A stretch of 11,452 nt of DNA, taken from NCBI GenBank assembly GCA_902495955.1, contig CABUZE010000012.1, forward strand, positions 1 through 11,452. The letters are read 5' to 3'. The position numbers were made by a program, and so were the translations under genes. The stretch comes from an uncultured Collinsella sp. (lineage in GTDB: Bacteria; Actinomycetota; Coriobacteriia; Coriobacteriales; Coriobacteriaceae). The notes below the pieces were generated by a model. It had not been told where the DNA came from, ran no database searches, and saw only the letters and a program-made list of their open reading frames with translations. Of the stretch, positions 1 to 6,318 are shown piece after piece (the stretch's first letter is position 1; each line of letters begins with the position of its first letter).

Positions 1-1312
1 GCACCAAGACCACCAGCATGTTCGTTGCGCTACCAATATCGGCGAGCGAGCGTCCGGCAAACGGATGGCCCGCGCCCACCTTGAGCTTTACAAACGACAT
101 GCCGTCCTCGTCGCGGTAGTCGTTAAAGGTACGGCGTACGTCGCCGGTCGCATCGATCATATCGAGCTTCTTCGCCACCGCTGGCAGCAGCGAGCCCTGC
201 ACCACGATGCTCGACACGGCAATCACAAACACCAGGTCAAATAGGTCGTGTCCGCCGGGAACGCCGGCCACCACGGCAAAGAGACTAAAGACGACCGAAG
301 CTGCTCCGCGCAAGCCCGCCCAGCTTACGAGCGCGACCTGGCGGGGGCTCGTCTTAAAGGGCGCCAACAGCATTCCCACGGCGATGGGGCGGCTCACAAA
401 GAGCATAAACGCCATGAGCGCCAGGCCCGGCAGCAGCATCTGCGGCAGGCGTGCGGGCGTTACTAGCAGGCCGAGCAAGAAGAAGATCGTCATCTCGGCC
501 ATCTCGGTGAGGGTATCGAAGAAGTGCGCCATCTCGACCTTGCCGGTGATGTCGCTCGCACCCAGCACAATGCCGGCCAGGTACACGGCCAAAAATCCGT
601 TGCCGCCCAGGTAGCTCGGCAGCGCGTAGGCGACGATGGCCACGGCGAACAAAAAGATGGTCTGCGCACCTTCGGCCGTTGCATGTGCGCGTTCAATCAG
701 GCGGCCCGCCGCCCAGCCGAGGGCAAGGCCCAGGCCCGCGCCCAGGATAATCTGCTTGGCCAGCAGTGCGGGAATGTTGATGTCGCCGCCGGCCGCGAGT
801 GTGGCGAGCACGGCGGTGAGCATGTAGGCGACGGGGTCGTTGGAGCCCGATTCGACCTCGAGCAGCGAGTCGGTGCCGCCCCTCAGCGAAAGGCTGTGCT
901 CGCGCAGAACGCTAAAGACGCTGGCCGCGTCGGTGGACGCCACGACCGATCCCAACAGCAGGCCGCCGATCCAGTCGAAGCCCAGCACAAAGTGGGCGAA
1001 CACGCCGGTGATGCCTGCGGTGATGACGACGCCGAGCGTGCTCAGCAGCACCGCCGGCGCGGCGACGGGCTTGGCGCGGTCGATATTGGTGTTAAAGCCG
1101 CCGTAGAACATGATGAACAGCAGCGCCGTGCTGCAGACGGTTTCGGTGAGTGCGTAGTCGCTAAAGTCGATATGCGTCGGGCCGTTGACGCCCAACAGCA
1201 TGCCCAGCGCGATAAAGATGAGCAGGGTGGGGAAGGGGAGCTTTTTGCCGACGGGTTTGATGGTCAGGCACAGAATAATGACGAGGCCGATAAAGAGAAG
1301 AATCTGGTTCAT
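1..1312 (-). CDS. NhaP2-like K+(Na+)/H+ antiporter, C-terminus outside window
   Basis: Inner-membrane monovalent cation/proton antiporter of the CPA1 (NhaP2/CvrA) type, expected to exchange K+ or Na+ for H+ in pH and ion homeostasis. Read on the minus strand from ATG at 1312, 437 residues are visible. They form about 12 hydrophobic segments and carry the family signatures STDAA (about 126-130) and ESGSNDPV (about 154-161), the likely ion-binding region. From about residue 405 the hydrophilic stretch FVKLKVGAGHPFAGRSLADI matches the start of a TrkA_C (RCK_C) regulatory domain, as in NhaP2, so only the end of that domain should be missing. The start follows GGAG with a long 12-nt spacing. No alternative in-frame start lies just upstream. 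It is divergent from the phosphatase gene. Family assignment is firm; the cation cannot be told from sequence. Confidence 0.88.
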   Translation of the reverse strand, partial: MNQILLFIGLVIILCLTIKPVGKKLPFPTLLIFIALGMLLGVNGPTHIDFSDYALTETVCSTALLFIMFYGGFNTNIDRAKPVAAPAVLLSTLGVVITAGITGVFAHFVLGFDWIGGLLLGSVVASTDAASVFSVLREHSLSLRGGTDSLLEVESGSNDPVAYMLTAVLATLAAGGDINIPALLAKQIILGAGLGLALGWAAGRLIERAHATAEGAQTIFLFAVAIVAYALPSYLGGNGFLAVYLAGIVLGASDITGKVEMAHFFDTLTEMAEMTIFFLLGLLVTPARLPQMLLPGLALMAFMLFVSRPIAVGMLLAPFKTSPRQVALVSWAGLRGAASVVFSLFAVVAGVPGGHDLFDLVFVIAVSSIVVQGSLLPAVAKKLDMIDATGDVRRTFNDYRDEDGMSFVKLKVGAGHPFAGRSLADIGSATNMLVVLV

Positions 1313-1426
1313 AGGGAGTGTCCGCTCCTGGGTGGTTGGCGTGGCACGGTCAGTTGTCTGCGGTTATTTGTACCCAAAGATGGTGGGTTTATGGGGTTGG
1401 ATTGCGGGCATGCGCGATATCGTCAT

Positions 1427-1441
1427 AGACGGCTGCCGTCT
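1427..1441. promoter_or_regulatory. 15-nt palindrome AGACGGC-T-GCCGTCT in divergent spacer
   Basis: A perfect inverted repeat with 7-bp arms and a 1-nt centre lies in the 253-bp spacer between the divergent antiporter and phosphatase genes. It is 21 bp upstream of the proposed -35 box of the phosphatase promoter. It could be a regulator site, or a small hairpin followed by TTTG. No regulator is identified. Confidence 0.3.
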
Positions 1442-1461
1442 TTGCCTCTGCTCGGAAACCC

Positions 1462-1490
1462 TTTCCAGCTTTATTGCAACGGAGTACAAT
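1462..1490 (+). promoter_or_regulatory. Probable sigma-70-type promoter for the phosphatase gene
   Basis: TTTCCA (4/6 match to TTGACA) is followed after exactly 17 bp by TACAAT (5/6 match to TATAAT). The predicted transcript would start near 1497, about 70 nt before the ATG at 1566. The same TACAAT box recurs upstream of the B3/4 gene. Confidence 0.55.
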
Positions 1491-1565
1491 GGGTAACGTT
1501 TAAGTTCAACTTGAAGTTTTAGTTGCGGCGCCGGGCTTCGGCCGCAATGCAAGGAGAGGCGTACC

Positions 1566-2405
1566 ATGGCGATCTATGTGACATCTGATGCTCACGGGCA
1601 CGTGCGTGCGCTTGACGAGGCCCTGTCTAAGATCTCGTTGACGTCCGACGACACGCTTTACGTGCTGGGCGACATGATCGATCGCGGGCCCGATCCGGTC
1701 GGCGTTATTAAGCTCGTGCGCTCGCTGCCCAACACCCGCGTGCTCAAGGGCAATCACGAGCAGATCATGCTCGATGCCATCATTGGCCAAGATCCGCTTG
1801 ATGCCGAGACCTGGGATATCAACGGTGGCTGGACGACGCGTGAGCAGCTCAACGACATGGAATTTGAGGCATACGAGGAGCTCGTGCGATGGATGGCCGC
1901 GCTGCCGCTCTACGCGGTGGTCGAGACCGAGGAGCGCCCGTATCTGCTGGTACATGCCGGTATTGAGACCGAGGCGGCGCGGGCGTTTTTGCTTGAGCAT
2001 GGCGTCGATTGTGCCGATGGCGTTGGAGCGGTGGGTGCCGATCGCGAGCTGCTGCAGCAGATGCTCGCGGTGCAGTCGTCCGATGACCTGCTGTGGATTC
2101 GTCATGGCTATTGGGATGCGTCGACCGGGCTGCTTTCTGCCGAGGGCAAGGGCCCGGTCGTGGTGAGCGGTCACACGCCCACGGTATCGCTTGGGCGCTA
2201 TTGCGAGGTCGGTGGTCTGGCGGGGCTCGATGAGGAATCGGGACGCGGGCAGATCGTGCGCTTGGGCGGCGAGGACACTGCTGGTGTGCCCGATCGCATC
2301 GACATCGACTGCGCCGCCGCCGCCGGCTCCGAGTTCGGCCGCGTGGGCATCCTGCGCCTGGACGACGGGGCCGAGTTCTATGCGAATATCAACCCGGGCG
2401 AATAA
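1566..2405 (+). CDS. PPP-family metallophosphatase (Ser/Thr phosphatase or ApaH-like)
   Basis: A 279-residue cytoplasmic two-metal phosphatase. All the metal and phosphate motifs of the PPP/ApaH fold are visible in order: SDAHG (7-11, usually GDxHG), GDMIDRGPDP (35-44), GNHE (62-65), LLVHAG near residue 130, and SGHTP in the last third. The first motif has Ser for the usual Gly, which is common in this bacterial branch and keeps the metal ligands Asp8 and His10. The start is fixed by AAGGAG at 1551-1556, 9 nt before the ATG. Bacterial members hydrolyse phosphoserine/threonine proteins or diadenosine polyphosphates, and the sequence does not say which. It is transcribed alone: divergent from the antiporter and convergent with the flippase, with no other phospho-signalling gene nearby. 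Confidence 0.87.
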   Translation: MAIYVTSDAHGHVRALDEALSKISLTSDDTLYVLGDMIDRGPDPVGVIKLVRSLPNTRVLKGNHEQIMLDAIIGQDPLDAETWDINGGWTTREQLNDMEFEAYEELVRWMAALPLYAVVETEERPYLLVHAGIETEAARAFLLEHGVDCADGVGAVGADRELLQQMLAVQSSDDLLWIRHGYWDASTGLLSAEGKGPVVVSGHTPTVSLGRYCEVGGLAGLDEESGRGQIVRLGGEDTAGVPDRIDIDCAAAAGSEFGRVGILRLDDGAEFYANINPGE

Positions 2406-2419
2406 TCGGTGCAAGGGGT

Positions 2420-2697
2420 AGCTAATTTTGGACGGGGCCTTTTTTGACTACTTTTGCCCTTCTGCCCGCAAATTGATTTTTCAGGGACGGGGATTAAATA
2501 ATCATTTGGCTGCCCGCTGGCTAAGTGAGTAGACTTTTTTGGAAATGCCGGGCACCCAACATATTTGCCTCAATAAAACCGCTGGTCACGGACTTGTGCT
2601 TTGTCGGTGTGGTCCGGGATTCGGTAAAAGTCTACTCACTTAGTTTTGCGTGTCCGCAACGAGACTCCAGCCGGGGTGATTCCACCGCAAATTAGCT
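2420..2697. repeat. Nested inverted-repeat region filling the convergent gap
   Basis: The 308-bp gap 2406-2713 between the ends of the phosphatase and flippase genes has no credible gene and is AT-richer than its neighbours. Its two ends carry AGCTAATTT (2420-2428) and the reverse complement AAATTAGCT (2689-2697). Within it lie a direct repeat CCGCAAATT (2466-2474 and 2685-2693), a GATTA-AA-TAATC palindrome (2492-2503) and the 18-bp inverted repeat listed separately. I infer a degenerate or non-autonomous mobile repeat. The outer 9-bp arms alone are weak evidence. Confidence 0.45.
2521..2643. repeat. 123-bp element with perfect 18-bp terminal inverted repeats
   Basis: The left arm CTAAGTGAGTAGACTTTT (2521-2538) and right arm AAAAGTCTACTCACTTAG (2626-2643) match 18/18 and enclose 87 bp with no coding potential. 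The size, AT-rich composition and TA dinucleotides near both ends resemble a MITE, with TA as a possible duplicated target. As RNA it could also form a long hairpin that ends transcription from either flanking gene. No transposase is present in the window. Confidence 0.6.
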
Positions 2698-2713
2698 TCT
2701 CCCATCGCCGCAA

Positions 2714-4288
2714 TTAGGCGCCGTACGGATTCCGGTCCCTCTCTATGCGTTGGCGGATGTGGGCGTACTCGATAATCAACAGTACCAGCAGTAGGGCCAT
2801 GATGGCCAGGTAGCTCACGACGGCGCCCATCAGGCCGAGCAGATTGATCAGAATCACCGGGAGCACCACGCTCACGGCAAAGCAGATCAGGTAGATCTTG
2901 GTGACATCTCCAGCGTGGCGCAGCACCGTGATGATGGCGTAGATAAAGTCGATGGCCGCGGTGACGCCGCCGGCGACGACCATCAGCAGCGCCAGCGTAC
3001 GGTAGCGTTCAAAGCTGAGACCATACATAAAGCTCATGAGGGGAATACCGGGACCTGCCATAAATGCGGCGCACACGCCGGTGATGACCACGATCAGCGC
3101 CATAACGGCAACAATAATCAGGTCAAAGCGGCGACGCTTGCGCGGATTCGCCCAAATGCTCGACAGACGCAGGAGCTGCGGTTTATAGATAAATCCAATG
3201 CTCAACAAAATTCCCTGCGCCGGAAAGAACAGGGCATTAAAGTACAGCTGATACTTGTAGGCCAGCGCGCCTTCCATCACGAACTTGGGCATGCTCTCGA
3301 TAAGGTTAAACAGGAACAGTGCGCCAAAGAGCGGGGCGCACTGGATAAACAGGTGGCCAGCCTCGCGCAGGCTCATGCGGCGTGATTTTTCGGTCTCGAG
3401 CAGGGCGAGCGGGGCGGTGACCAGCACGAGCGAGGCAATCGCGGCGATGCCCATGGCCATGGCCGCGATGGGCATGCTGCGCGTGAGGAACAGTGCCACG
3501 CTAAAGACCGCGATGACGCCGGCGGAACGCAGCGTTTGGCTCATGCCGGCCAAATAGAGCTTGTCGGCCTGCTGCAGGCGGCCCTCGTACACGTCGGCGA
3601 TGCCGTCGATCACCTTATAGAGGTAGCCGCCCAGGCCGATCGTGGCCATCTGCGCATCGTAGCCGCGTGCGCTGCTGTACGTGAGGCCGCAGCCTAGTGC
3701 GAGCGCTCCGCAAAGCCAACGGTTGAGCTGGTAGGAGGCGAAGGAGGTTTTTTCGTCGATGTCCGAGACCTGAAAGTTGCGCACGCCGTAGTTGCACGCG
3801 ATCATGATGAGCGTGCCGGTGACAAAGGCGATGGAGAATTTGCCTGCTTCTTCTGCTCCCACGAGCTGCGTAGACACGATGGTGAGCAGCGGAAACGCCA
3901 AGCCCCACACGGCGGTGCCGAGGGTGTTCCAAAGATAGTCGCGACTGGTGGCGTGCTCCTCGTATTCCGCTTCCTGCATGGAGAAGCCGCCGCCGTAGAC
4001 GGCGCCGAGCAGACGGTTCCACCAAGCGTTGACCATGCGGCGAACGGGGCCGGGCTCCCGATCGCGTTCGCGCCGACGACGTGTGGCTTGGCTGCTATCG
4101 GGCCCGCCGGCGTTGCGCTGGCTCAGCTCCTGGATGCGAGCGAGCTCCTCGGCGGTGTGCGAGGCCGGGAACAGGCCGTTCTCGATGCGACCGCCCTGGC
4201 TGGGTGCCCCGCCCGATACGGTGGGGTCGGAGACGCCGTTGTGACGGGCGATGGCGCGGCGGATGCTATCGAGGGGCGTGATACTCAA
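2714..4288 (-). CDS. Polysaccharide flippase-like (MOP superfamily) membrane protein
   Basis: A 524-residue integral membrane protein. From about residue 118 it shows roughly 12 hydrophobic segments laid out like Wzx/RfbX-type oligosaccharide-lipid flippases, suggesting it moves lipid-linked sugars across the membrane. Residues 1-115 are a hydrophilic, probably cytoplasmic extension rich in Arg near 70-84, longer than typical for the family and of unknown role. The start is a TTG at 4288. AAAGGA lies 7 nt upstream of it, and no ATG or GTG is available nearby in frame. No glycosyltransferase genes are adjacent, so its substrate cannot be inferred from context. A drug/metabolite exporter of the same superfamily is the main alternative. 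Confidence 0.72.
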   Translation of the reverse strand: MSITPLDSIRRAIARHNGVSDPTVSGGAPSQGGRIENGLFPASHTAEELARIQELSQRNAGGPDSSQATRRRRERDREPGPVRRMVNAWWNRLLGAVYGGGFSMQEAEYEEHATSRDYLWNTLGTAVWGLAFPLLTIVSTQLVGAEEAGKFSIAFVTGTLIMIACNYGVRNFQVSDIDEKTSFASYQLNRWLCGALALGCGLTYSSARGYDAQMATIGLGGYLYKVIDGIADVYEGRLQQADKLYLAGMSQTLRSAGVIAVFSVALFLTRSMPIAAMAMGIAAIASLVLVTAPLALLETEKSRRMSLREAGHLFIQCAPLFGALFLFNLIESMPKFVMEGALAYKYQLYFNALFFPAQGILLSIGFIYKPQLLRLSSIWANPRKRRRFDLIIVAVMALIVVITGVCAAFMAGPGIPLMSFMYGLSFERYRTLALLMVVAGGVTAAIDFIYAIITVLRHAGDVTKIYLICFAVSVVLPVILINLLGLMGAVVSYLAIMALLLVLLIIEYAHIRQRIERDRNPYGA

Positions 4289-4316
4289 AGCGGAGTCCTT
4301 TCTATTGCTGCGCTTT

Positions 4317-4322
4317 AGTATA
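4317..4322 (-). promoter_or_regulatory. Likely -10 box (TATACT) of the flippase gene
   Basis: On the minus strand TATACT (5/6 to consensus) lies 28 nt upstream of the TTG start, giving a short leader. No good -35 hexamer is seen at 16-18 bp. The inverted repeat at 4348-4364 lies just upstream of where a -35 box would be, so activation or repression through it is possible. Confidence 0.4.
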
Positions 4323-4347
4323 GACGCGACGGTGTTCGCTCGTGTTT

Positions 4348-4364
4348 TTGAACGGATTGTTCAA
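4348..4364. promoter_or_regulatory. Candidate operator TTGAAC-N5-GTTCAA in divergent spacer
   Basis: A perfect inverted repeat with 6-bp arms and a 5-bp centre lies in the 180-bp spacer between the divergent flippase and lactate permease genes. Its 17-bp size suits a dimeric regulator covering two helical turns. It could control either gene. Lactate permeases are commonly regulated by lactate-responsive repressors, but this motif does not match an operator I can name. Confidence 0.4.
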
Positions 4365-4468
4365 TAATTTCGGCGGGCGGCTGTAATTTGTCGGTAAACG
4401 TGCGGTATCCTGTTGAAGTTTTGTGACACCCCCGATGCCGCCCACGCGGTACCAAGGAGCTTCTACCT

Positions 4469-6040
4469 ATGGACGTCGCCGCATTCTTACTGGCTCTTGT
4501 GCCGATTATTTGGCTGGTCGTGATGCTGCTGTGCTTTAAATGGCCAGCTTGGAAGGCCGCTATCGGATCGTTTGTCCTTTCGTGCTTGCTTGCCTTCGCA
4601 TGGTGGCACCTGCCGGCAGCGCAGATCGCGACCGCCTCGCTCGAAGGTTTTTTGATGGCTCTGTGGCCCATCGTCCTGGTGATCATCGCCGCGGTGTTCA
4701 CGTATAACCTGTGCGTTCGTACGGGCGCCATGGACGTGATCGGCAGCATGATCACCTCCATCAGCAGCGACCGCCGTCTGCTGGCGCTGCTCGTGGCTTG
4801 GTGCTTCGGTGGCTTTATGGAGGGCATGGCCGGCTTCGGTACCGCTGTCGCCATTCCCGCCGGCATGCTCGCGGGCCTGGGCTTTGAGGCCGTGCCTGCC
4901 GTGCTCATCTGCCTGCTGGCCAACGGCGTGCCCACGCCCTACGGCTCCATCGGCATCCCCACGGTGTCCGTTGCCGACCTGGTGGGTTTGGATTCCCTTC
5001 ACCTAGCGACCGTTCAGCTGGTGCAGCTCGCACCGTTCTTTGTGGTGATGCCGCTATTTATTGTGCTGGTTGCGGGCCGTGTTGCCGATGACCAGGGCAA
5101 TGCCGCGAGTGTGGGCGAGCGTCTGCACGGTGTTGCCGGCGTGGCGTTGCTCTCCGGCGTGTCGTTTGTCGGCGCGGCTCTGGTCGTTGCCATGTTTGTG
5201 GGCCCCGAGCTGGCCGTGGTCGTAGGATCCATCGTTTCGCTCGCGCTGACAGCTGCGCTTGCCATGCGTGCCGAGAAGTCGGGGCATCTGGACGCACGCT
5301 TCCATATGAATATCGAGGCCGGCGAACAGCTCACCGTTAAATCGGCGCTTTCGGCCTGGTCGTGCTTCATTCTGATTTTTGTACTGCTGCTGGGTACGTC
5401 CAACCTGGTGCCCGCCGTGCATGCCGCGCTTGCGCCCTTTGCAAGCCACGTGCAGGTGTATTGCGGCGAGAACCCCGGTACGCTTACGTTTTCGTGGATT
5501 AACACGCCGGGTGTTTGGATCTTCCTGGCCGCGTTTGTCGGCGGTGCCATTCAGGGTGCTTCGCCACGCATGATGGGCGAGGTGCTGGCCGCGACTGTGA
5601 AGCAGATGATGCCGACGGTGATCACGATGCTTTCGGTGCTGGGCTGTGCCAAGGTGATGGGCTATGCGGGCATGATCTCTTCGATCAGCGCGTTCTGCAT
5701 CGCCGTCGCCGGCGGTCTCTACCCGATTCTGGCTCCGTGGATCGGTGCGGTTGGTGCGTTTGTGACCGGCTCGGGCACGTCCTCGGGCATGCTGTTTGGC
5801 CCCATTCAGAGCCAGGCTGCCACTGCGCTGGGTGTGAGCGACTACTGGATGGTCGCGTTGAATGCCCTGGGCGTCGCCGCCGGTAAGATGATCTCGCCGC
5901 AGACCCTCGCCATTGGTCTTGCCGCCGTGCTCGTGCGCGGTAAGGATGCCGAACTCCTGGGCGCCGTCCTGCCCTACGCCGCCGGCATGCTGGTCCTGAT
6001 GAGCGCCATAGCCATGCTCGGCCAAGGCCTGCCGCTGTAG
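4469..6040 (+). CDS. lctP: L-lactate permease (LctP/LldP family)
   Basis: A 523-residue multi-pass membrane carrier taking up lactate (the family also takes glycolate) with protons. Two conserved repeat-like regions support the family call. In the first half, EGMAGFGTAVAIPAGMLAGL is followed by ANGVPTPYGSIGIPT. In the second half, GSGTSSGMLFGPIQSQAATA is followed by GKMISPQTLAIGLAAVLVRG, the typical LctP ending. Length is close to the usual 530-560. AAGGAG at 4454-4459 sits 9 nt before the ATG. No lactate dehydrogenase or lactate utilisation (lutABC) gene is adjacent. The next gene, pckA, would act downstream of the pyruvate formed from lactate. A REP-like hairpin begins 2 nt after the stop and may serve as its terminator. 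Confidence 0.88.
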   Translation: MDVAAFLLALVPIIWLVVMLLCFKWPAWKAAIGSFVLSCLLAFAWWHLPAAQIATASLEGFLMALWPIVLVIIAAVFTYNLCVRTGAMDVIGSMITSISSDRRLLALLVAWCFGGFMEGMAGFGTAVAIPAGMLAGLGFEAVPAVLICLLANGVPTPYGSIGIPTVSVADLVGLDSLHLATVQLVQLAPFFVVMPLFIVLVAGRVADDQGNAASVGERLHGVAGVALLSGVSFVGAALVVAMFVGPELAVVVGSIVSLALTAALAMRAEKSGHLDARFHMNIEAGEQLTVKSALSAWSCFILIFVLLLGTSNLVPAVHAALAPFASHVQVYCGENPGTLTFSWINTPGVWIFLAAFVGGAIQGASPRMMGEVLAATVKQMMPTVITMLSVLGCAKVMGYAGMISSISAFCIAVAGGLYPILAPWIGAVGAFVTGSGTSSGMLFGPIQSQAATALGVSDYWMVALNALGVAAGKMISPQTLAIGLAAVLVRGKDAELLGAVLPYAAGMLVLMSAIAMLGQGLPL

Positions 6041-6041
6041 T

Positions 6042-6097
6042 CGGCACTTAGGGACGTTCCTTATGTGCCGGCACTTTGGGAACGTCCCTAAGTGCCG
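6042..6097. repeat. REP-like hairpin, 19-bp perfect arms, just after lctP stop
   Basis: CGGCACTTAGGGACGTTCC (6042-6060) is exactly inverted at 6079-6097 across an 18-nt loop. The loop itself contains the palindrome GTGCCGGCAC (6065-6074). The unit is in effect repeated in both orientations, as in REP/BIME elements mobilised by RAYT (IS200-like) transposases. Kinship with RAYT elements is an inference from the look of the motif. No U-tract follows, so it is not a classic intrinsic terminator. Confidence 0.65.
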
Positions 6098-6103
6098 GCA
6101 TCC

Positions 6104-6143
6104 GGGGACACTCCTTGAATGTTGTCTGTTCAAGAGTGTCCCC
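6104..6143. repeat. Second REP-like hairpin (GGGGACACTC family)
   Basis: GGGGACACTC-C-TTGAA (6104-6119) pairs with TTCAAGAGTGTCCCC (6129-6143): 15 bp with one bulged C and a 9-nt loop. It lies 6 bp after the first hairpin but is a different sequence family. Confidence 0.6.
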
Positions 6144-6179
6144 AATGACTAGTCGTTTAAAAGCGTCCCCAATGACTAG
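6138..6179 (+). repeat. 15-nt direct repeat GTCCCCAATGACTAG, two copies
   Basis: GTCCCCAATGACTAG occurs at 6138-6152, overlapping the right arm of the preceding hairpin, and again at 6165-6179. The 12 nt between them include TTTAAAA. The second copy looks like the remaining right half of another repeat unit whose left half is lost. Confidence 0.6.
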
Positions 6180-6206
6180 GCCGCTTGCCTGCGATTTTTG
6201 ACCGTT

Positions 6207-6223
6207 GGGCGGGCTTGCCGCCC
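6207..6223. promoter_or_regulatory. GC-rich hairpin GGGCGG-N5-CCGCCC upstream of pckA
   Basis: A perfect 6-bp-arm inverted repeat with a 5-nt loop lies 5 bp before the 16-bp palindrome. No U-run follows it directly. It may be a weak terminator for readthrough from lctP or part of the pckA control region. A TTGACC hexamer lies at 6198-6203, but no matching -10 is seen at 17 bp. Confidence 0.3.
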
Positions 6224-6228
6224 TTGCC

Positions 6229-6244
6229 GCAAAAACGTTTTTGC
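6229..6244. promoter_or_regulatory. Perfect 16-bp palindrome, candidate pckA operator
   Basis: GCAAAAACGTTTTTGC reads identically on both strands, with no spacer. It lies 75 bp before the pckA ATG, next to weak -10-like sequences (CATATC at 6244, TACAAC at 6253). Position and symmetry suit a repressor or activator dimer controlling pckA. The regulator is unknown and no copy occurs elsewhere in the window. Confidence 0.45.
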
Positions 6245-6306
6245 ATATCGGGTACAACGGGCTTTACGTGAGTAAAGTGCGCGCCGCGTCCACGTGTCGC
6301 GTTTTT

Positions 6307-6314
6307 AAAGGAGG
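6307..6314 (+). promoter_or_regulatory. Strong ribosome binding site fixing the pckA start
   Basis: AAAGGAGG is a full anti-16S match ending 4 nt before the ATG at 6319. It decides against the longer in-frame reading from the TTG at 6205, which would translate the hairpin and palindrome into 38 extra residues. Confidence 0.8.
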
Positions 6315-6318
6315 CCCC

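Noticed and set aside
524..1522. 332-codon open frame on the plus strand over the antiporter
   Set aside because: It is a shadow of the antiporter. The minus-strand reading gives a coherent membrane protein with STDAA and ESGSNDPV motifs; this one is polar and of biased composition.
5054..6145. 363-codon minus-strand frame opposite lctP
   Set aside because: It is a shadow of lctP. It is His/Arg/Gln-rich with no domain, and it reads through the REP-like hairpin.
6205..6318. N-terminal extension of pckA from the TTG at 6205
   Set aside because: It would translate the GC hairpin and 16-bp palindrome, has no ribosome site, and adds residues unlike any PEPCK. ATG 6319 has a full AAAGGAGG.
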